Of a DNA stretch of 64,000 nucleotides, positions 53,701 through 61,839 are shown one piece after another (position 1 is the first letter of the stretch; each line of letters begins with the position of its first letter). The translations under genes and the position numbers were made by a program. This DNA is from Microbacterium sp. MPKO10 (GTDB lineage: Bacteria; Actinomycetota; Actinomycetes; Actinomycetales; Microbacteriaceae): NCBI RefSeq assembly GCF_026107415.2, contig NZ_JAPCHX010000006.1, positions 310,001 through 374,000 on the forward strand, in the 5' to 3' direction. Under the pieces are notes generated by a model that ran no database searches, was not told the DNA's origin, and was given only the letters and a program-made list of their open reading frames with translations.

Positions 53701-54255
53701 GTGACGATACCGGAATATACCCAGGCGTTGGGTGAGGCAACGAGGCACGGTTGGGGTTTTCTCTTCGCATACGGTGCGACCTGGCTGGTGTGCGGAGTGC
53801 TGTGGCATCGAGCGAGTCAACGCACGGCCGCGTACGCGACCCTGTTTCAAGGGATGGTTGCTCTGCCTGTCGCGCTGGCTCTGACGGCGTTGACGTCTCA
53901 GGCCGACCGACCTGAGCTTGAAGGAATGGACATGCTGTCCGTTCTGCTCAGTGCCGGTCAGTTGCTCGCGCTGCCTCTGGTCATCTTTCTCGTCGCGACG
54001 CGCCGGTACACGGATGTACCCTTGGCGATGGCGATCGTGCTCGTGGTGCATTTCGCACCGTATTCGTGGCTGTACGCCACACCTCTGTACCTGATCATGG
54101 GTGCCGCCGTCGCCGTTGGCGTCACAGCGGCCATGGGCCTCAACGTCCGCCCCGATCTGCCAGAGGAACACCGCGCGACGATCCGCTCCGGTTGGGCCAG
54201 TCTGATAACAGGTTTCGTCTTGGTGGTCAGCGCCGGCGCCGCTTGGTTCCTGTAG
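53701..54255 (+). CDS. Small polytopic membrane protein (DUF7010-like)
   Basis: A 184-residue protein with five or six hydrophobic segments and almost no loops: GWGFLFAYGATWLVCGVLW, MVALPVALALTAL, GQLLALPLVIFLVA and others. Its layout resembles the DUF7010 family, but I am not certain. GTG 53701 has GGAGGT directly upstream; extending the frame further upstream adds Arg-rich residues without a membrane segment. Function is unknown. It converges on the hypothetical gene at 54296. Confidence 0.65.
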   Translation: MTIPEYTQALGEATRHGWGFLFAYGATWLVCGVLWHRASQRTAAYATLFQGMVALPVALALTALTSQADRPELEGMDMLSVLLSAGQLLALPLVIFLVATRRYTDVPLAMAIVLVVHFAPYSWLYATPLYLIMGAAVAVGVTAAMGLNVRPDLPEEHRATIRSGWASLITGFVLVVSAGAAWFL

Positions 54256-54295
54256 GTCGTGTCGCGTCTGTATGCGCGCAGCGTCCGCGGGGGGC

Positions 54296-54808
54296 TTAAC
54301 GCCCGAGCTGATCGACCGGAATCGTGTCTGACCCGCCACCGGTGCCGATCACGGATTGCTCGACGGCCCGGATCGCGTGAAGTAGCGGGCCGAGTTCGGA
54401 GGGCAGCGTTCTGGCGTCCTGACGGGCGGCACGGATCACGCGACCATGGGTGATCATGTCTCCGCCGATGGATGCGAAGGCGGACTCCGACCACAGAAGG
54501 CTCTCCGAGACGTATCGGTCAGTGGGCAGGGGCCGATTCGTTCTCGCGTGTGTCGTGGGATCCATGTCGCTCAGCACGAGTCCAACCCTGGCTGCGGCAA
54601 GAGAGTCAATGATGCTTGCGAGACTGTCGAAGGACGGAAGTCGAATCGAATCTCCCGGCCGAAGGCCGTCGGCGAGAAAACGATCGGCACCAGCCTGAGT
54701 ACGATCGTTGAAGGTCCCCACAGTGATGCGCTCTTCGAGGATCGTTATGACCTCGTCAGGCCCGGTCTCCGCCGCAGCATCCAGGAGATACGGGATCGCA
54801 AGGCTCAT
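54296..54808 (-). CDS. Hypothetical protein resembling an AMP-ligase N-terminal piece
   Basis: A 170-residue protein. Residues about 25-90 (ITVGTFNDRTQAGADRF, then GLRPGDSIRLPSF and SLASIIDSLAAARVGLVLSD) follow the pattern of the N-terminal part of AMP-dependent acyl-CoA ligases, but the adenylate-binding core and C-terminal domain are missing. The rest is not recognisable. It may be a stand-alone relative or a decayed ligase. The ATG at 54808 has AGGTGG 6 nt upstream. The tRNA-Val gene lies just upstream on the same strand. Confidence 0.55.
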   Translation of the reverse strand: MSLAIPYLLDAAAETGPDEVITILEERITVGTFNDRTQAGADRFLADGLRPGDSIRLPSFDSLASIIDSLAAARVGLVLSDMDPTTHARTNRPLPTDRYVSESLLWSESAFASIGGDMITHGRVIRAARQDARTLPSELGPLLHAIRAVEQSVIGTGGGSDTIPVDQLGR

Positions 54809-54850
54809 CGACAACCACCTGCTTCGGATACCTGCGCAACATCACGCGCG

Positions 54851-54923
54851 TGGGCCCTGCCGGGCTCGAACCGACGACATCCACGGTGTAAACGTGGCGC
54901 TCTACCAACTGAGCTAAAGGCCC
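54851..54923 (-). tRNA. tRNA-Val (anticodon UAC)
   Basis: A 73-nt cloverleaf on the minus strand. The acceptor pairs GGGCCTT with AGGGCCC, the D-arm contains AGCTCAGTTGGTAGAGC, the anticodon stem CCACG/CGTGG closes loop TTTACAC with anticodon TAC, and the T-arm is GTCGG-TTCGAGC-CCGGC. Discriminator A73 is followed by CGC, so CCA is not encoded. It reads GUA and GUG valine codons. Confidence 0.97.
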
Positions 54924-54946
54924 CTCATCACTGATGCGACCTGTCA

Positions 54947-54975
54947 ATAATAGCGGTTCAAGAAGCCACGTCGAA
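54947..54975 (-). promoter_or_regulatory. Probable promoter of tRNA-Val
   Basis: TTCGAC (54970-54975) and TATTAT (54947-54952) are 17 bp apart on the minus strand; transcription would begin near 54940, leaving a leader of about 17 nt for RNase P to remove. Confidence 0.4.
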
Positions 54976-55422
54976 CCGCGCAAGCGCACGACGATACATT
55001 TCTGCTGTACGCGGCCGGTCCACGGGCGTCGAGAACTGCTCGACAACGCGCCCGTGCTCGTTGATCGCAACGCTCGTCCGTGTCGCGCGCCCTGTCTCAG
55101 TATCGAAGGCCCCGTACCGAGCCGCCACAGCACCGTGGGGCCAAAAATCAGAAAGAAGCCGGATGCTGCTTCCCACAGCATCCGCCCATGCCCTGAGAGC
55201 AAACATCGAATCGACAGTGACGCCGAGCACCTCGGTGCGGGACGCATCAAAAAGGCGACGATCGGCGTCGAGCTGCTCAAGTTCCGCACCGCAGACGCCG
55301 GAAAATGCAAGCGGAAGAAACACCAGCATCACCCGGCGGCCTGCACGTGACACCGCGCTCACGCGCCTGCCGTGCTGATCGACAAGGTCGAACGTTGGCG
55401 CGACGTCGCCAATGCTGATCAT
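54958..55422 (-). CDS. Peroxiredoxin, AhpE-like one-cysteine type
   Basis: A 154-residue peroxiredoxin. The peroxidatic Cys44 is in LPLAFSGVCGAELEQL, following the PxxxSxxC pattern. No resolving cysteine lies in the usual position, so this is a one-Cys or AhpE-type enzyme recycled by another thiol such as mycothiol. It reduces hydroperoxides in the cytoplasm. ATG 55422 has AAAGGA upstream. In related Micrococcales this gene is usually followed by a DUF3052 gene and aceE; here the next gene is the divergent regulator. Confidence 0.88.
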   Translation of the reverse strand: MISIGDVAPTFDLVDQHGRRVSAVSRAGRRVMLVFLPLAFSGVCGAELEQLDADRRLFDASRTEVLGVTVDSMFALRAWADAVGSSIRLLSDFWPHGAVAARYGAFDTETGRATRTSVAINEHGRVVEQFSTPVDRPRTAEMYRRALARFDVAS

Positions 55423-55553
55423 GTGCGGAGTCCTTTCTACCGTTCGATACGTCAAGGCTAGCCTCCGAGGTCGATAGGCTGAGGTAGTGGTCGTCGCACA
55501 CGGCGATCGCACCATGCCAGAGTCGTTGGTGACCGCGAGGAGACAGTTCGAAC

Positions 55554-56759
55554 GTGCCACGGACCAAAGAAGAGACGCTCGCCTGGCTGCGCCGCATTTC
55601 AGGCGAGCTCGCCACCGTCACCATCAAACGGCTCGAGAACACGTTGCCCTGGTATGCCGACATGCCCCCGGGGCGCCGCAGTTCCGTAGGACTTGTGGCT
55701 CAAGCCGGAATCTCCTCGTTCATCGCCTGGTTCGATGATCCGCGCTCGACTCCGTGGATCGCTGCCGACGTCTTCGGCGCTGCTCCGCGGGAGCTGCTGC
55801 GATCCGTAAGCCTGCAGCAGACCCTTCAGCTCATTCGGGTCACGGTCGAGGTCGTCGAAGAGCGTGTGGCAGGCCGCGACGAGCAGCTCCGTGAAGCGAT
55901 TCTGCTGTACTCCCGAGAGATCGCGTTCGCCGCCGCTGATGTCTACGCGCGCGCTGCAGAGGCTCGTGGGCTCTGGGATGCGCGCCTCGAGGCCCTCGTC
56001 GTCGATTCGATTCTCACCGGCGAGACCGATGACGAGTTGCCCAGCCGCATCGCCGCGTTGGGCTGGCACGGCCACGGAGAGGTGTGCGTTCTCGTCGGCA
56101 CCACGCCACAACAGCTCGACGTGGATCACCTGCGTCGCGCGGCCCGTCACATGCAGGCCGATGTCCTGATCGGTGTGCAGGGAAAGAGGCTCGTTCTCGT
56201 GATCGGTCGCTCTGATTCGCGAACGTCCGAGGGCGAAGAGACCGTGGGGACGGCGCCGGGTCTCTCGTTCCAAGAGATTGCCGTTCAGCTGGAATCCGGA
56301 TTTGGTGATGGGCACTTGGTGCTTGGCCACGCCGTGCCCACCCTTGTCGAGGCCTCGCAGAGCGCGCGCGCCGCTCTTGCCGGGTTCGCTGTCGCACGCG
56401 CCTGGCGGCACGCCCCACGCCCCGTCTTGGCCGATGACCTGCTGCCTGAGCGAGCTTTGGCGGGAGATCCGCTGGCTAAGCGAACACTCGTGGACCGTGT
56501 CTACCGTCCGCTGAAAGATCACTCGACTGAGCTTGCGACGACTCTGTGGTGCTACCTCGACAATGGCCGTTCCCTCGAAGCGACGGCACGCGAGCTGTTC
56601 GTGCACCCCAATACCGTCCGGTACCGGCTGAAACGGGTCTCCGAGGTGATCGGATGGGATGCCACGGGCGCGCGGGAGGCGCTGATCTTGCAGGCCGCTC
56701 TCATCCTCGGCTCGATCTCCGAGCACGAGCCGGCACGTCGCAGAACCTCCAAATCGTGA
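55554..56759 (+). CDS. PucR-type helix-turn-helix regulator, FasR-like
   Basis: A 401-residue protein. An N-terminal helical domain (about 1-150) and a middle GGDEF-like PucR fold (about 170-290) precede a C-terminal helix-turn-helix, ATARELFVHPNTVRYRLKRV (about 345-365). Proteins of this type directly upstream of fabD include Streptomyces FasR, an activator of the fatty acid synthase genes. Position and architecture support the same role. The GTG start has GAGGAG upstream and TAGGCT near 55474 may be the -10. fabD follows after 78 bp. Confidence 0.85.
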   Translation: MPRTKEETLAWLRRISGELATVTIKRLENTLPWYADMPPGRRSSVGLVAQAGISSFIAWFDDPRSTPWIAADVFGAAPRELLRSVSLQQTLQLIRVTVEVVEERVAGRDEQLREAILLYSREIAFAAADVYARAAEARGLWDARLEALVVDSILTGETDDELPSRIAALGWHGHGEVCVLVGTTPQQLDVDHLRRAARHMQADVLIGVQGKRLVLVIGRSDSRTSEGEETVGTAPGLSFQEIAVQLESGFGDGHLVLGHAVPTLVEASQSARAALAGFAVARAWRHAPRPVLADDLLPERALAGDPLAKRTLVDRVYRPLKDHSTELATTLWCYLDNGRSLEATARELFVHPNTVRYRLKRVSEVIGWDATGAREALILQAALILGSISEHEPARRRTSKS

Positions 56760-56793
56760 CCTTCTCGACAAAGGAAGCCACAATTCTTCGTGG

Positions 56794-56804
56794 GTGTTCA
56801 ACAC
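56794..56804. promoter_or_regulatory. Palindrome upstream of fabD, candidate operator
   Basis: GTGTTCAACAC is a perfect 11-bp inverted repeat, 34 bp before the fabD start and just after the regulator gene. It could be a binding site for the FasR-like protein; there is no independent support. Confidence 0.35.
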
Positions 56805-56837
56805 TCAATACCGCCTCGCGACCGGCAGACTAGAACG

Positions 56838-57755
56838 GTGATTGTCATCGTCTGCCCTGGACAGGGCTCACAAAAGCCAGGATTTCTGGAGCCGTGGCTC
56901 GAATCGGACGACGCGAGATCTCGCCTCGCCGACTATTCAGATGCTGCCGGACTCGATCTCGCGAAGCACGGAACCCAGAGCGACGCTGAGACGATCAAGG
57001 ACACCGCTGTCGCCCAGCCACTCATCGTCGCGGCCGGCCTGCTCGTTCTCGACGCTCTCGAGCAGCGTGATGTGCTTGCACGCGCGGGCGGCATTGCCGG
57101 GCATTCAGTGGGCGAGATCACTGCGGCCGCGGGTGCGGGTGTGCTCGGGGTCGCCGATGCCATGGCTTTCGTGAGTGAACGTGCATCTGCCATGGCTGAA
57201 GCGGCCAAAGTCGTACCAACCGGTATGAGTGCTGTGCTCGGTGGCGACCCAGATGACGTCGTCGCCCGTGCGGAGAGCTTGGGCCTCCAGCCAGCGAACT
57301 ACAACGGGGGCGGCCAGATCGTCGTCGCCGGTGAGCTTCCCGCCCTTGCTCGTCTCGCCGATGCCCCTCCCGAAAAGGCCCGGGTGATGCCGCTCAAGGT
57401 CGGCGGGGCGTTCCACACGCGGTACATGAACAACGCCCGCGACTTCCTCGCCACCCAGGCCGAGTCATTCTCGGCCGCCGACCCTCATCTGCGCCTCTGG
57501 ACGAACAATGACGGCTCCGAGGTCACGGACGGCGTTCGCTTCCGCGATCTCCTCGTCACACAGGTCGCCTCCCCCGTACGCTGGGATCTGTGCATGGATT
57601 CATTCCAGACGGCCGGAGTGACCGGAGTGATCGAGATCGCCCCCGCCGGAGCGCTGGTGGGGCTGGCTCGTCGCGGCTTGAAAGGCATCCCCACTCAGGT
57701 CGTCAACACCCCGGATGACCTAGACGCCGCCGTCGAGATGATCACAGCAGCCTGA
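56838..57755 (+). CDS. fabD: Malonyl-CoA:ACP transacylase
   Basis: A 305-residue malonyltransferase. The start is VIVCPGQGSQKPG; the nucleophile Ser90 is in AGHSVGE and the catalytic His193 in AFHTRY. It loads malonyl groups onto AcpP. GTG 56838 is chosen because the conserved strand starts there; an upstream in-frame ATG at 56790 adds 16 unlikely residues. It is the first of four fab genes in one operon; fabH starts 14 nt after its stop. Confidence 0.96.
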   Translation: MIVIVCPGQGSQKPGFLEPWLESDDARSRLADYSDAAGLDLAKHGTQSDAETIKDTAVAQPLIVAAGLLVLDALEQRDVLARAGGIAGHSVGEITAAAGAGVLGVADAMAFVSERASAMAEAAKVVPTGMSAVLGGDPDDVVARAESLGLQPANYNGGGQIVVAGELPALARLADAPPEKARVMPLKVGGAFHTRYMNNARDFLATQAESFSAADPHLRLWTNNDGSEVTDGVRFRDLLVTQVASPVRWDLCMDSFQTAGVTGVIEIAPAGALVGLARRGLKGIPTQVVNTPDDLDAAVEMITAA

Positions 57756-57769
57756 CCCCCGAGAGAGCA

Positions 57770-58774
57770 ATGACAACACCAACCCTCAATCAGAGCACCG
57801 GATCCGCGTACACCCGATTTCTCGGGTTCGGAGCGTCTCGCGGAGACCTCTCCGTCCCCAACGACGACCTCGTCGAACCCATCAACTCGTCAGACGAGTG
57901 GATTAGAAAACGCACGGGCATAGTGGCACGCACACGCGCATCGGCCGGGGTCCTGGCTGTCGACATGGCGACGGATGCTGCGCACGAGGCGATTCGCGTC
58001 TCGGGTGTCGACCCCACAGACATCGATCTTGTGGTCATCGCCACGATCAGCAACGTGCAGCAGACTCCGTCGATGGCGGCGGTGGTCGCTGACCGCGTCG
58101 GGGCGAACCCAGCAGCGGCATACGATCTGAACGCCGCGTGCGCCGGGTACACGTACGCGGTAGCGCAGGCAGACGCGCTCATTCGTTCTGGTGCAGCGCA
58201 CTATGCGCTTGTCATCGGGGCCGAGAAGCTCTCGGATGTCGTCGATCCCACCGACCGCAGCATTTCCTTCCTGCTCGGGGACGGTGCGGGCGCCGCTGTC
58301 GTCGGGCCAAGCGACACGCCCGGAATCTCCCCCACGATCTGGGGATCGGACGGATCGCGTGCGGATGCTGTCGGGATGAACTCGACGCTCCTCGACTACC
58401 GCGATGGCACAGCCGAGTGGCCCACTCTCCGCCAGGAGGGACAGACCGTGTTCCGCTGGGCTGTGTGGGAGATGGCGAAGGTCGCACGTGCCGCCATCGA
58501 CCAGGCCGGCATCGAACCCGGCGACCTTGCCGCGTTCGTGCCGCACCAGGCGAATATGCGCATCATCGACGAGTTCGCCAAGCAGCTCGGCCTGCCCGAC
58601 AGCGTCGTGATAGCACGCGACATTGAGTCGACCGGAAACACGTCGGCCGCGTCCATCCCGCTCGCGACACATCGACTTCTACAGGGGCATCCCGAGCTGT
58701 CAGGGGGGCTCGCACTTCAAATCGGGTTCGGCGCGGGGCTCGTATTCGGCGCCCAGATCATCGTTCTGCCGTAG
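57770..58774 (+). CDS. fabH: 3-oxoacyl-ACP synthase III
   Basis: A 334-residue KASIII with the catalytic triad: Cys124 in NAACAGYTYA, His in FVPHQANMRI and Asn in ESTGNTSAAS. It condenses the primer acyl-CoA with malonyl-ACP to start chain synthesis; in this group primers are often branched. The ATG has GAGAG upstream. It lies between fabD and acpP in the operon. Confidence 0.97.
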   Translation: MTTPTLNQSTGSAYTRFLGFGASRGDLSVPNDDLVEPINSSDEWIRKRTGIVARTRASAGVLAVDMATDAAHEAIRVSGVDPTDIDLVVIATISNVQQTPSMAAVVADRVGANPAAAYDLNAACAGYTYAVAQADALIRSGAAHYALVIGAEKLSDVVDPTDRSISFLLGDGAGAAVVGPSDTPGISPTIWGSDGSRADAVGMNSTLLDYRDGTAEWPTLRQEGQTVFRWAVWEMAKVARAAIDQAGIEPGDLAAFVPHQANMRIIDEFAKQLGLPDSVVIARDIESTGNTSAASIPLATHRLLQGHPELSGGLALQIGFGAGLVFGAQIIVLP

Positions 58775-58844
58775 CGGCATCCACGTCAGATCCGTCTTGC
58801 CCTCTAGACTGTTCATCGGTCAATCGACACTCAAGGAGATACAC

Positions 58845-59093
58845 ATGGCACTGTCCAATGAAGAGGTCCTCGCGGGCCTCGCCGAGCTCGTCAACGATGA
58901 GACCGGCATCGCAGCAGACACCGTCGAGCTCGACAAGTCGTTCACCGACGACCTCGACATCGACTCAATCTCGATGATGACCATCGTCGTGAACGCTGAA
59001 GAGAAGTTCGACGTCAAGATTCCGGACGAAGAGGTCAAGAACCTCAAGACCGTCCGCGATGCCGTGGACTACATCGTCAAAGCCCAGGCCTAG
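58845..59093 (+). CDS. acpP: Acyl carrier protein
   Basis: An 82-residue acidic four-helix protein. The phosphopantetheine-bearing Ser41 is in DIDSISMM. AAGGAGAT lies 5 nt before the ATG. It carries the growing acyl chain for the neighbouring FabD, FabH and FabF. The 70-bp gap from fabH may hold an additional promoter, since ACP is usually needed in excess, but none stands out. Confidence 0.97.
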   Translation: MALSNEEVLAGLAELVNDETGIAADTVELDKSFTDDLDIDSISMMTIVVNAEEKFDVKIPDEEVKNLKTVRDAVDYIVKAQA

Positions 59094-59177
59094 ACCTCAC
59101 GCTCCGGCGCGGGCCACGGAAACGTGTGCCCGCGCGGGCGTCGAGGGCAATGTAACACCCCTGAGAGAGTCGCAGGA

Positions 59178-60413
59178 ATGACCAAGAAGATCGTCGTCAC
59201 CGGAATCGGTGCAACGTCCCCGCTCGGTGGAACCGCCCGCGAAAGCTGGACGGCCTTGCTGGCGAAGGAGTCCGGAACCCACACCCTCGAATACGACTGG
59301 ATCGACGAATACAACATCCCCGTCACGTTCGCAGCTGAGGCCAAGGTCCGTCCCCACGAGGTGCTTGCGCGCCCTGTCGCTAAGCGGCTCGATCCCTCGA
59401 GCCAGTTCGCGCTCATCTCTGCCCAGGAGGCCTGGGCGGATGCTGGTGAGCCCGACGTCGACCCGGAACGACTCGGTGTCGACTACGCAACGGGCATCGG
59501 CGGAGTGTGGACGCTTCTTGATGCGTGGGACACTCTCCGCGAACGTGGGCCGCGTCGTGTGCTGCCCATGACCGTGCCGATGCTGATGCCGAACGCAGCG
59601 TCGGCGGCCGTCTCGATGCACTTCCACGCACGCGCTTTCGCACGCACCGTGGCTTCGGCGTGCGCATCGAGCACCGAATCGATCGCCAACGCGTACGAGC
59701 ACCTTCAGCTCGGGCTTGCAGACGTCGTGATCGCCGGCGGAACAGAATCAGCGATCCACCCCATTACCATTGCGTCGTTCGCTTCAATGCAGGCGCTCTC
59801 GAAGCGTAACGACTCCCCCGAGACCGCGTCACGCCCGTACAGCGTCGACCGGGACGGCTTCGTCATGGGTGAAGGTGCGGCGAGCCTCGTCCTCGAAACC
59901 GAAGAGCACGCTCGTGCTCGCGGGGCCAAGATTTACGCTGAACTCGCGGGTGCCGGCGTCACTGCAGACTCGTACCACATCACCGCGAACGATCCCGAAG
60001 GACGCGGTGCGAGCCGTGCGCTCTCACTTGCCCTTCAGCAGGCTGATGCGTCGGCTCACGACGTCACGCACATTAACGCTCACGCGACAAGCACCCCGGT
60101 AGGCGACATCGCCGAATACGCTGCGCTGCGTGCCGTTTTCGGTGAGCGAATCAGCGAGATTCCTGTATCGGCCACCAAAGCATCGACGGGGCATCTGCTC
60201 GGTGGAACTGGAGCCCTGGAATCGGTGTTCTCGATCTACGCGATCGCCGAGCGCATCGCGCCGCCGACGATCAACATCACGACACAGGATCCGGAGATCC
60301 CACTGTCCGTGGCCGGGGACACACAGGATCTCGGCAGCGGCGACCAGCTTGCCGTGACCAACTCGTTCGGGTTCGGCGGGCACAACGCCGTTGCTGCGTT
60401 CCGCTCGGTCTGA
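59178..60413 (+). CDS. fabF: 3-oxoacyl-ACP synthase II
   Basis: A 411-residue KASII. The nucleophile Cys162 is in SACASSTES; His is in NAHATSTPVGD, and Lys and His in ATKASTGHLLGG. It elongates acyl-ACP with malonyl-ACP. The sequence ends with NSFGFGGHNA, typical of the family. A short CAGGA precedes the ATG at 59178, which is weak, but the MTKKIVVTGIG start is conserved. It is the last gene of the fab operon, followed by a long hairpin. Confidence 0.97.
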   Translation: MTKKIVVTGIGATSPLGGTARESWTALLAKESGTHTLEYDWIDEYNIPVTFAAEAKVRPHEVLARPVAKRLDPSSQFALISAQEAWADAGEPDVDPERLGVDYATGIGGVWTLLDAWDTLRERGPRRVLPMTVPMLMPNAASAAVSMHFHARAFARTVASACASSTESIANAYEHLQLGLADVVIAGGTESAIHPITIASFASMQALSKRNDSPETASRPYSVDRDGFVMGEGAASLVLETEEHARARGAKIYAELAGAGVTADSYHITANDPEGRGASRALSLALQQADASAHDVTHINAHATSTPVGDIAEYAALRAVFGERISEIPVSATKASTGHLLGGTGALESVFSIYAIAERIAPPTINITTQDPEIPLSVAGDTQDLGSGDQLAVTNSFGFGGHNAVAAFRSV

Positions 60414-60431
60414 CGACCCTGTGCCCGGCGC

Positions 60432-60477
60432 ACATGTTGAGGGCCTCTTCCCCGGTGGGAAGAGGCCCTCAGCATGT
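60432..60477. terminator. Hairpin after the fab operon
   Basis: A 20-bp stem with one G-T pair and a 6-nt loop lies between convergent fabF and the DUF3145 gene. There is no U-tract. Confidence 0.8.
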
Positions 60478-60498
60478 CGGAGACACCGGCATTCAACT

Positions 60499-61002
60499 TC
60501 AGCCGACCTTGTGCAGCCAGACCACAGGCGAGTGATCGCTCGCGTACCGAAACACGTCGAGTTCGTCGTCCCACGCCTGTCCGAGCGCGAGTCGCAGATT
60601 CTCTGACATCGCCTGGGCGGATCCCTGTGCGGCGTCCATGGCAGCCCGGACACGATCTTCGGGCACGACCACGTTGCCCGCCGTATCGAGTTGCGCATAG
60701 AAGATGCCGAGGTCGGGCGTGTGCATCCAACGCCCACCGTCGGAACCGGGAGAAGCGTCCTCAGTCACCTCATAGCGAAGATGTTCCCATCCCCGCAGAG
60801 AGGAGGCGAGAGCGGCGCCCATTCCTTGGCGCCCTTCCCAATAGAACTCCGTTCGGTGCGAACCGGGCAGAACCGGCTGGTCGGACCAGTCAAAGTTGAC
60901 GGCACGACCGAGAGCGCGCCCTGCCGCCCACTCAACATGGGGGCACAGCGCGCGGGGTGAGGAATGGACGTAGATCACTCCTCGAGCAGCTGGCGTCGTC
61001 AT
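60499..61002 (-). CDS. DUF3145 family protein
   Basis: A 167-residue protein. Conserved pieces are RGVIYVHSSPRALCPHVEWA, GSHRTEFYWEG, LRYEVTEDASPGSDG and HTPDLGIFYAQ. It is a cytoplasmic actinobacterial protein of unknown function, regularly found next to fabF, so a link to lipid metabolism is plausible only. GGAG precedes the ATG at 61002. Confidence 0.88.
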   Translation of the reverse strand: MTTPAARGVIYVHSSPRALCPHVEWAAGRALGRAVNFDWSDQPVLPGSHRTEFYWEGRQGMGAALASSLRGWEHLRYEVTEDASPGSDGGRWMHTPDLGIFYAQLDTAGNVVVPEDRVRAAMDAAQGSAQAMSENLRLALGQAWDDELDVFRYASDHSPVVWLHKVG

Positions 61003-61227
61003 CGTGTCTCCTTTGTTCACCGGTACGTCTTCCCCTACGACCTGTGACAAAGTTTGCGATACGACTGCACTATGAAGTTACAAACTGACGTTCTGAGTTC
61101 ATTATGCCCTATATAACACGCGGATAACAAGCATTCGGCGCCTGCGCGCGCTCGCCTCACCACCAACGGACGGCCTCCCCACCGCCTCGTGAGGCATACT
61201 GAGTATAGTCACGCGAGAGGAGGCCAG
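61003..61227. other. Divergent promoter region between DUF3145 and padR genes
   Basis: A 225-bp region with an AT-rich part around 61060-61130. It contains a palindrome and -10 near the padR start (listed separately). I see no RNA gene. Confidence 0.4.
61196..61209 (+). promoter_or_regulatory. Palindrome overlapping the padR -10 element
   Basis: ATACTgAGTAT (61196-61206) overlaps TATAGT (61204-61209), 19 nt before the padR ATG. An operator over the -10 would suit autorepression, which is usual for PadR proteins. Confidence 0.45.
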
Positions 61228-61794
61228 ATGACCGTCAAGCACAGCCTCCTGGCAATTCTCTCGCTCGGCGATGCATACGGTCTTCAGCTGAGAGACGAAC
61301 TCGTCGAACGTGCTCCACACCGTGCGAGCATCAATGTGGGTCAGGTATACGGCACGCTCGATCGACTCCAGCGTGCTGCACTCATCACCAGCTCGCACAC
61401 GACGTCCGATGGCCTCCAGCTTTACACGCTGACGGAACTCGGCCGTTCTGCGGCGTCCGAGTGGATGCGGATTCCAGCTGTGCGCACCCCGTTTGACTGG
61501 CTTGAGCTCTTAGACCAGATACTCGTGACCGCGTCGATTCCCGGTGGCACGCTCGTCGAACTCCTCTCAGGTTATCGCACGGCTCTGAAACCAGACCTGC
61601 TCGAGGACGCCGCAACAGCGCAAACCCGCCCCCAGAAGCGCGCGGCGACGGCTGCCGCTCACGTGCAGCTGCGAGCAGCCTTAGGATGGCTCGATCAGGT
61701 GGAGGACTCGCTGAGTGACAGCGATGCTGCGTTCGAGCTTTCTCAGCTCCGCCCACGCCGCGGGCGGCGCGCCCTCGCCACATATGGTGCATAG
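61228..61794 (+). CDS. PadR family transcriptional regulator
   Basis: A 188-residue protein. The N-terminal winged helix (KHSLLAILSLGDAYGLQLRDEL, then VGQVYGTLDRLQRAALI) is typical of PadR, and the C-terminal helical domain (about 95-185) is of the Vir_act_alpha_C type. Such proteins repress nearby transporter or stress genes in response to ligands. The target here is unknown; no transporter is adjacent. GAGAGGAGG lies directly before the ATG. Confidence 0.9.
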   Translation: MTVKHSLLAILSLGDAYGLQLRDELVERAPHRASINVGQVYGTLDRLQRAALITSSHTTSDGLQLYTLTELGRSAASEWMRIPAVRTPFDWLELLDQILVTASIPGGTLVELLSGYRTALKPDLLEDAATAQTRPQKRAATAAAHVQLRAALGWLDQVEDSLSDSDAAFELSQLRPRRGRRALATYGA

Positions 61795-61826
61795 GGAAGG
61801 TCCAGGATCCATCCAGCGCACGCTCG

Positions 61827-61832
61827 TAGAGT
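61827..61832 (+). promoter_or_regulatory. -10 hexamer TAGAGT, leaderless start of the acyltransferase gene
   Basis: TAGAGT is 7 nt before the ATG at 61840. Confidence 0.45.
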
Positions 61833-61839
61833 CTCACTG

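Noticed and set aside
54942-54947. TTGACA upstream of tRNA-Val as its -35
   Set aside because: A 17-bp spacer would place the -10 inside the tRNA; the TATTAT with an upstream TTCGAC is more sensible.
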